Shown here one piece after another: positions 40,793-45,427 of a stretch of DNA of 45,427 nucleotides. Source of the DNA: Candidatus Eiseniibacteriota bacterium. Its GTDB lineage: Bacteria; Eisenbacteria; RBG-16-71-46; CAIMUX01; WJJG01. The notes under the pieces were generated by a model. It was not told the DNA's origin and did no database searches. It saw nothing but the letters and a program-made list of their open reading frames with translations. The stretch lies in NCBI GenBank assembly GCA_023129715.1, contig JAGMBO010000011.1, positions 1 to 45,427 on the forward strand, written 5' to 3'. The first letter of the stretch is position 1, and the number at the start of each line of letters is the position of its first letter. The position numbers were made by a program, and so were the translations under genes.

Positions 40793-43459
40793 TCAGGGCA
40801 AGCGCACGACCCGCGCCCCGACACGCGCATCTCCGATGCGCCCGCGCAGGAAGTAGACGCCCGCCGGCATGCGGCGGCCGTGGTGATCGGCCCCGTCCCA
40901 ACTCAGCGCAACGGTGCGGGCCTCTCCCGCGCCCCAGTGATGGGAAGTGATCAGCCGCCCCGTCACCGAGTAGATGCCGAGGTCTGCGTGTGTGCCTTGC
41001 GGGAGAGAGAATCGCACGTGGCTGACTGTCGCGGATGGATTCGGCCGGACCGCGTCGAGCAGTCGAATCCGCGCCGCGGACTCGGGCGCCCCCTGGACAT
41101 CGATGTATCCCTGGAAGTCAACCAACCCCAGGGCCGGATCGTCGACCTGATGCCAGATCTCCTCCTCGATCTCGATCGGGTCTCCGGATCCCCAGTCGTT
41201 GAATCTGGCGTCGACATCCTCGTCGATGGTCGCGAGCACCAGCTCCTCGAAGGTGCTGCCGCAGAACACATTCGTGTATTCCGGTGACCCGCCGATGACC
41301 ACATCCATCACGGGAGCAGGATCCGCGGCCGCATCCGTCAGCAGGATCGCGTAGTCGAGTCCCTCGAAGTGATTGCCGCGAACATCGGCGTGGACATCCA
41401 TCGAGGAGGCCCAGCCGTAGGTGTCGATGCCGATTCCATAGCGTAGAGTCTCGCGATCCTTGGTCGCTTCCTTCGAGACATCCGTGTGCAATGGGATGGG
41501 CGGTCGGATGATGCCGGTCGTCTCGCGCGGGGAGGGAGATCCCTTGGCCGCGGCGGCCAGCCCCAAGCGGTTGTCGATGATCCGCTGACGCCCGGTGAAT
41601 ACCGGGTTGTGTCCGAAGAAGTAGATGCAGAATTGATCGTAGGCGCCCGGCGGGACCGTCGAGTAGATCTCATTCGCGACGATGCTGATGCGGGCGCGTG
41701 GCTCCACCGTTTGGATCCCTGTGTCGAGGAAGTCGTAGATCCGATTACTCAGGACATAGGCCGTCTCGGTATTGCTGTTGACGGCGATGCCCGCCTCGCA
41801 ATCGCTGACCGTATTCTCATAGATGTAACCGGCCGAATAGGTATGATGCATGATCCCGATCGAGCAATCCTGAATCACATTGTGCTCGATGCTTCCATCG
41901 GTCTTGTAGAACATGATCCCGGCCGACTGATAGGAAACTCCGGTGACATGCTCGACGGTGTTGCCCTCGAAGAGGACTCCGGTCAGAGCGCTTTGTGCGC
42001 TGGCGTAGATGCCCCGCATGAAGACGTTTCTGACAGTGCAATTCCGGACGACCAGGTCGTTCCAGTCGCCGGTGTTGTAGTTGGTGATGATCCCGTTGCG
42101 GGCATCGAGCACACCGAGCGGGGTCAGCTCTGGATCGTCCCCGTCGAGGGTCATCTCTGCTACCGTCACGCCCGTGGCTTCGATCACCATCAGCTGGGAG
42201 TTCCCGAAGCTGGGCGGGTCGGAAGTGCCCGGGTCAGAGAAGCCGGGATAGAGAATCGTCTGCTCCTGGCCGGCGCCTGTGATCGTCAATGACTTATCGA
42301 CCACCAGGTTTTCCTCATAGATGCCGGCGTGGACGTCGATCGAATCGCCCGCGACCGCGGCGTCGATAGCGTTCTGGATGTAGCCCAGATGATCGCTGCC
42401 CAAGGACCAGTCGATGGGCAACATCTGGATGTTGCCCGTACCGCGGCTCGTACTGTCGGCCTCGGAACCATAGAAGAGATGGACCCCCGCGCCGTCATCG
42501 AGAGCCGCGGGCCACATATCGACCCATGCGGTGCTCTGGTATCCACCTGCCGTGATGGAGTGGGCCGTCGTCTGATCGAGGCCGTCGAGGGCTGCGATCG
42601 ACGGCGCTGACCAGTACTTGAGCATCTGTTTCGACTCGGCGGGGTTCCAGGGTGCGAAGATGAAGACGTAATCGCTGCCGACCTGGGTCAGCATCGGGTC
42701 GCAGTCGTCGTCGGGAGTGCCGGTGATCGTCGCCACCGGCGTCCAAGTCGGGCCGGGGCTGTATTGGTAGATGTAGTAGGCGGGCAGGCTCCAGCTCGTG
42801 TAGTAGAGATAGAGATCGGTTCCGTCGACGAAGAGGCGTGGCATGCCTTCGTGAGCTACCGCGGTATGCAGCGCACTCCAGGAGGTGCCGTCGAAGGTAG
42901 TCACGTCCAGAACAGCACCGCGGCTGACGACCAGCCAGATCTGGGAGTCGTAGACGGTCGCCCACAGGTGAGTTCCTGCAAAGGGATCGGCCCCCGCGGG
43001 GAGCACAGCGGATGCAGACCACGTCGCCCCGTCATCGGGTGTCGTCCAGGCCTTTACCTGCCCAGCGTCGCCCGTATCAACGGCGAAGACCCAGAGGGAG
43101 TCGCCATACTCGACGCAGGAGGTCTGTCCCTGATAAATCTTTTCCAGCGTCGTCGGCATGTTCCCGACCGGCTGCGGCGTGGCGGCGGCGAGATCCTCGA
43201 GCGCGGATGCCGTCTTGTAGTAGATCACGTAGTGGCTATTGTCCGGATTCCCGCTCCCGTAGTGCCCCGTAAAGTCCTCTGATCTGCCATAGAAGAGCCA
43301 GTAGTCTCCGCCACTGTCTTGGAGCACGCTGTTCCCGCGCTCGTAGTAGATATCGTCGGTGATCTGTTGAGGACGACTGACCTCGAGAACCTCTGCACTG
43401 ACCGGGCAGAGGATGCTCGCAACTCCCACGACCAGTGACCAGAATACGATGGTCCTCAT
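40793..43459 (-). CDS. Secreted beta-propeller/parallel beta-helix protein with FlgD-like tail
   Basis: An 888-residue exported protein. The ATG at 43459 has GGAGG 7 nt upstream and a signal peptide (TIVFWSLVVGVASILCPVSA). Residues about 30-350 look like a sialidase- or glycosidase-type propeller (GGDYWLFYGRSEDF, WTTPDDGATWSASAVLPAG, YVFIFAPWNPAES). Residues about 360-640 are a right-handed parallel beta-helix of the NosD/PbH1 kind (AGIYEENLVVDKSLTITGAG, GVLFEGNTVEHVTGVS, GIMHHTYSAGYIYENTV). The last 85 residues carry the FlgD-like module (WDGADHHGRRMPAGVYFLRG). It may bind or process surface polysaccharide; no catalytic residues were identified with confidence. Confidence 0.78.
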   Translation of the reverse strand: MRTIVFWSLVVGVASILCPVSAEVLEVSRPQQITDDIYYERGNSVLQDSGGDYWLFYGRSEDFTGHYGSGNPDNSHYVIYYKTASALEDLAAATPQPVGNMPTTLEKIYQGQTSCVEYGDSLWVFAVDTGDAGQVKAWTTPDDGATWSASAVLPAGADPFAGTHLWATVYDSQIWLVVSRGAVLDVTTFDGTSWSALHTAVAHEGMPRLFVDGTDLYLYYTSWSLPAYYIYQYSPGPTWTPVATITGTPDDDCDPMLTQVGSDYVFIFAPWNPAESKQMLKYWSAPSIAALDGLDQTTAHSITAGGYQSTAWVDMWPAALDDGAGVHLFYGSEADSTSRGTGNIQMLPIDWSLGSDHLGYIQNAIDAAVAGDSIDVHAGIYEENLVVDKSLTITGAGQEQTILYPGFSDPGTSDPPSFGNSQLMVIEATGVTVAEMTLDGDDPELTPLGVLDARNGIITNYNTGDWNDLVVRNCTVRNVFMRGIYASAQSALTGVLFEGNTVEHVTGVSYQSAGIMFYKTDGSIEHNVIQDCSIGIMHHTYSAGYIYENTVSDCEAGIAVNSNTETAYVLSNRIYDFLDTGIQTVEPRARISIVANEIYSTVPPGAYDQFCIYFFGHNPVFTGRQRIIDNRLGLAAAAKGSPSPRETTGIIRPPIPLHTDVSKEATKDRETLRYGIGIDTYGWASSMDVHADVRGNHFEGLDYAILLTDAAADPAPVMDVVIGGSPEYTNVFCGSTFEELVLATIDEDVDARFNDWGSGDPIEIEEEIWHQVDDPALGLVDFQGYIDVQGAPESAARIRLLDAVRPNPSATVSHVRFSLPQGTHADLGIYSVTGRLITSHHWGAGEARTVALSWDGADHHGRRMPAGVYFLRGRIGDARVGARVVRLP

Positions 43460-43842
43460 GATGCTACCTCCGGCGCGTTGGATGACCCTGTCCACCACAC
43501 CCAATGGGTGCGGCAAGACATGGACTCTCCGCTGGCCACTGTCTCCAGTGGCGTGGCCAGCAGTCGAGAATCCAGGACTCAGATCAGCGCGCCAGAGCTC
43601 GGATGCGGTGGAGTGAGCAACTGGCCTGTCCGTATCGGCACGAACAGGACCAGCGCACATACGGAGAGAGAACAAGTGCCAGCGACCGAAACGCATGGGT
43701 CGTGATGACGGGGACTGCCACGTTCGGACAGCAAGCTGGCTGGGCGTCGATCATATGTTGCTTCTCGCTATGCTGCATTGTGCGAAGGTCGCGACCAGCG
43801 CTCGAGCGAGCGCGTATGATCAGCGGACTCCGCAACACCTAC

Positions 43843-43859
43843 CATTACAACAAGTAATG
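43843..43859. promoter_or_regulatory. Inverted repeat overlapping a -10 box
   Basis: CATTAC-AACAA-GTAATG, a perfect 6+6 palindrome, overlaps the -10 box and the expected start of transcription of the promoter at 43857-43885. This is a typical position for a repressor site. Confidence 0.5.
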
Positions 43860-43885
43860 ATAGCATCCCGGGCAGGTCTTGGCAA
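43857..43885 (-). promoter_or_regulatory. Promoter upstream of the propeller/beta-helix gene
   Basis: On the minus strand TTGCCA (43885-43880, 5 of 6) and TATCAT (43862-43857, 5 of 6) are spaced by exactly 17 nt. The predicted start near 43850 leaves a leader of about 390 nt before the ATG at 43459. Confidence 0.6.
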
Positions 43886-44029
43886 GCGCCTTGCGAGACG
43901 GTTCCGGCAAGGACGTCTTGGGGGGGGGCGCGTCGAGGAACAGGCCGGGCGAGCCGTCCGCAGCCCGCAGGGCGGCCGGCTCCGCACCGCGGGCTGCGCG
44001 GTCTCCAGCCCCGCTCGAGACCACCCGAA

Positions 44030-44860
44030 TCAGTCGCCGGGTCCCTCGCCGGGGAGCTCTCTGAACAAGTCATAATGCTGCTTGTTGTTATGCACGAGGA
44101 TCCCATCGGCGAAATAGGTGTGGCAGGGCTCCACCTCCAGGTTGTAGGTCGCGGAGCGCCGGTAGACTCTCTCGATGGTCTCGATCGCCGAGGTGGTTGT
44201 CACCCCGGCGCGCAGGATACCACCGACCTGCGCAGCTCCGGCCTGCACCCAGGAGCCGTTGAGATAGAGCGGGTGATTGGGTGTGATCCGCAGGGTGCCG
44301 TTGACGACGAGGTAGTATTCCGTCATCTCGGCGGGTGTGTGGGTGAACACCTGGGTCACCCGGGCTGGTAGGAGGCAGCCGCTGCGTTCATCGTAGGCCC
44401 GGACCATCTCGCCGGGATGGATCCGCTCAATCAGCTTGTGCGTGCCGTCGGCCATCGTGATCTGCGTCCCGGGGAGGACACAGGGGCCGCAAGTGCACTC
44501 GGTGATGTCGAAGGGCAGCGAGACGCCGTTCCAGCACCCTCCGGGGCCGCACTCGAAAGTCCTGTGCCGCTCGTGTTCCCGGCCGTTGCACTCCCACTTC
44601 ACGTCCATCCAGTGGAAGCCGTAGGGCCAGCCCATCTCGCACCACTCGGTCGTCAATTCGTCGTTGGGGTGCAGGTGCACGGTGTCGACGTAGCCCCAGT
44701 CATCGAAGTAGAGATCGACCTCCACAAAGCAATCGGTACAGTTGGTGAGCCGGTACTGGAAACAGCCGTCCGGGCAATCGGCGCTGACCCCTGAGGGCAG
44801 CAGGATCACGATCATGCCCAGCGCAAAGGCCAAGACCGTTCTTCGGAATCCGGGTGACAT
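44030..44860 (-). CDS. Secreted cysteine-rich protein with C-terminal Hint (intein/Hedgehog-type) domain
   Basis: A 276-residue exported protein. AAAGGAGG lies 7 nt before the ATG at 44860; the signal peptide is RRTVLAFALGMIVILLPSGVSA. Residues 25-125 form a compact cysteine-rich domain (DCPDGC, NCTDC, WECN, FECGPGGC, ECTCGPC). A Hint domain follows: Cys127 in CVLPGTQITMADG starts it, TPNHPLYLNGSW holds the conserved His block, and FADGILVHN (His257-Asn258) ends it. Only 18 residues remain after that Asn. Hint domains cleave or splice the chain next to the first Cys or after the terminal Asn. The next residue is Asn, not Cys/Ser/Thr, so splicing is unlikely; self-cleavage or attachment of the N-terminal domain to another molecule is more plausible, as in bacterial intein-like domains. 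No toxin domain follows. Confidence 0.85.
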   Translation of the reverse strand: MSPGFRRTVLAFALGMIVILLPSGVSADCPDGCFQYRLTNCTDCFVEVDLYFDDWGYVDTVHLHPNDELTTEWCEMGWPYGFHWMDVKWECNGREHERHRTFECGPGGCWNGVSLPFDITECTCGPCVLPGTQITMADGTHKLIERIHPGEMVRAYDERSGCLLPARVTQVFTHTPAEMTEYYLVVNGTLRITPNHPLYLNGSWVQAGAAQVGGILRAGVTTTSAIETIERVYRRSATYNLEVEPCHTYFADGILVHNNKQHYDLFRELPGEGPGD

Positions 44861-44959
44861 GGTGACGCCTCCTTTCTGGGTTCCTGCCCGCGACACGGGA
44901 CTCGAGGGCCCTTGGGAACCGCCCCGCATCGCAGCTCTTCCTCCTGTGTGGCGTGCGCT

Positions 44960-44988
44960 ATTATAGTGCATGTAACAATGCACAACAA
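44960..44988 (-). promoter_or_regulatory. Promoter of the Hint-protein gene
   Basis: On the minus strand TATAAT (44965-44960) is a perfect -10 box; TTGTTG (44988-44983) is a weak -35 at 17 nt. The expected leader is about 95 nt to the ATG at 44860. Confidence 0.65.
44966..44983. promoter_or_regulatory. Inverted repeat in the promoter spacer of the Hint-protein gene
   Basis: GTGCAT-GTAACA-ATGCAC, 6+6 bp with a 6-nt centre, fills the spacer between the -35 and -10 boxes, so a protein bound here would block RNA polymerase. Confidence 0.5.
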
Positions 44989-45427
44989 GCACCATAATGC
45001 AGCATATCATCATGATGGGCGGATCGGGGGCGCCGAGTCGCAACCGATTATGAATTCACGCCTTGGAGAGGAAGTGAGCCCCGAGGAGATTCACTCATTC
45101 AGTGCGCGCCAACAGCCTGCCGGGGCATCTAGTTGGGTGACCCGGCTGCGTGGACCGTCCTGTCTCTCTCGCTTCACGGTGTGCCTCCGACGGGTCCCTG
45201 ATGTGCGTGCGTGCGCCCAGGGCTCTCCGGGGAGTTGCCGGACCGGCGTGAACCCGACCGACAGTCGGAAGGCCGGCGTGCCCATCAGGAGCACGATGGT
45301 GAGGGCGAAAAGCTCGGCGAAGATGAGGGCGTTCCTTTCTCGCTTTGGGTTGCTGCGACGCAACCGAGCCGATCTCAGGCTGAACAATGTGACTCAACCC
45401 CGTGTAGCCTGCCACATTATTCTGAAG
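44989..45427. other. Right end of the window, no supported gene
   Basis: About 440 nt. A minus-strand open frame (45091-45387) includes a short hydrophobic stretch, but it begins at a TTG without a ribosome site and I do not call it. No mobile element, RNA gene or terminator was recognised. Confidence 0.4.

Larger units (their letters stand above)
43460..44029. other. Intergenic region with promoter and hairpins
   Basis: About 570 nt without a supported gene. It holds a good minus-strand promoter (43857-43885), an AT-rich inverted repeat (43843-43859), a small hairpin GCCACTG-TCTC-CAGTGGC (43535-43552) and a 10-bp GC inverted repeat (CGCAGCCCGC at 43959-43968 with GCGGGCTGCG at 43989-43998). 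The last is 32-71 nt after the stop of the Hint-protein gene and may end its transcript, though without a T-run. Confidence 0.55.

Noticed and set aside
44030-44860. The Hint protein as a polymorphic toxin
   Set aside because: Only 18 residues follow the terminal Asn, with no toxin or immunity gene beside it.
45091-45387. Small membrane protein at the right end
   Set aside because: It starts with TTG without a ribosome site and only about 25 residues are hydrophobic; the remainder is low-complexity and Arg-rich as expected for a chance frame.
1-45427. tRNA, rRNA, insertion sequences, integrases or phage genes
   Set aside because: I looked for T-loop-like GTTCGA-type motifs, conserved rRNA stretches, transposase-like proteins and terminal inverted repeats by eye and found none that hold up. 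A tRNA or covariance-model search would be decisive.

Overview
The window looks like a chromosomal piece of an anaerobic, Gram-negative-type bacterium outside the Proteobacteria. Six of its exported proteins end in the same FlgD-like C-terminal module (a W-x-G-x-(D)-x-x-G-x-x-(V/M)-x-x-G-x-Y-x-x-R core and a short basic tail), a habit of FCB-side candidate phyla such as Eisenbacteria, Krumholzibacteriota or Fermentibacteria. That placement is inference; no taxonomic marker gene lies in the window.

Left region (about 1-12.6 kb, all on the minus strand): a TetR-type regulator is followed, with small gaps, by a complete class II benzoyl-CoA reductase operon in the order bamB-C-D-E-F-G-H-I, and then an MBL-fold hydrolase. 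BamB is a tungsten/aldehyde-ferredoxin-oxidoreductase-type enzyme with the family's active-site His260 and Cys322. BamC-I are the electron-transfer proteins (HdrD-, HdrA-, MvhD- and NuoE/F/G-like) that would drive aromatic ring reduction by coupling ferredoxin and NADH chemistry. bamF carries an in-frame TGA exactly at the second Cys of the MvhD CNWC motif, with a good bacterial SECIS hairpin 19-39 nt downstream, so it is read here as a selenoprotein whose true start is near 4855. A promoter with a 14-bp palindrome in its spacer precedes the regulator. Hand counts on a few 60-base lines give about 52-55% GC here against about 58-67% further right, which suggests lateral acquisition.

Middle region (about 13-31.5 kb): a run of secreted proteins. 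They are a PHP/CehA-type metallohydrolase, an endonuclease/exonuclease/phosphatase-fold protein, a 1747-aa subtilisin-like protease with five about 227-aa repeats, a 66-aa six-cysteine secreted peptide, an exported protein of unknown function, a six-bladed propeller protein, an alpha/beta hydrolase, and a 1363-aa protein built from about 345-aa repeats. Several carry the FlgD-like tail. Short tandem repeats sit in a signal peptide and across a stop codon.

Right region (about 31.5-45.4 kb): a tightly overlapping efflux operon (periplasmic adaptor plus two RND pumps, mdtABC-like, no outer-membrane channel), an eight-haem c-type cytochrome with a strong terminator, a beta-propeller/beta-helix surface protein with the FlgD-like tail, and a secreted cysteine-rich protein ending in a Hint (intein/Hedgehog) domain. 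No rRNA, tRNA, CRISPR array, transposase or phage gene was recognised.
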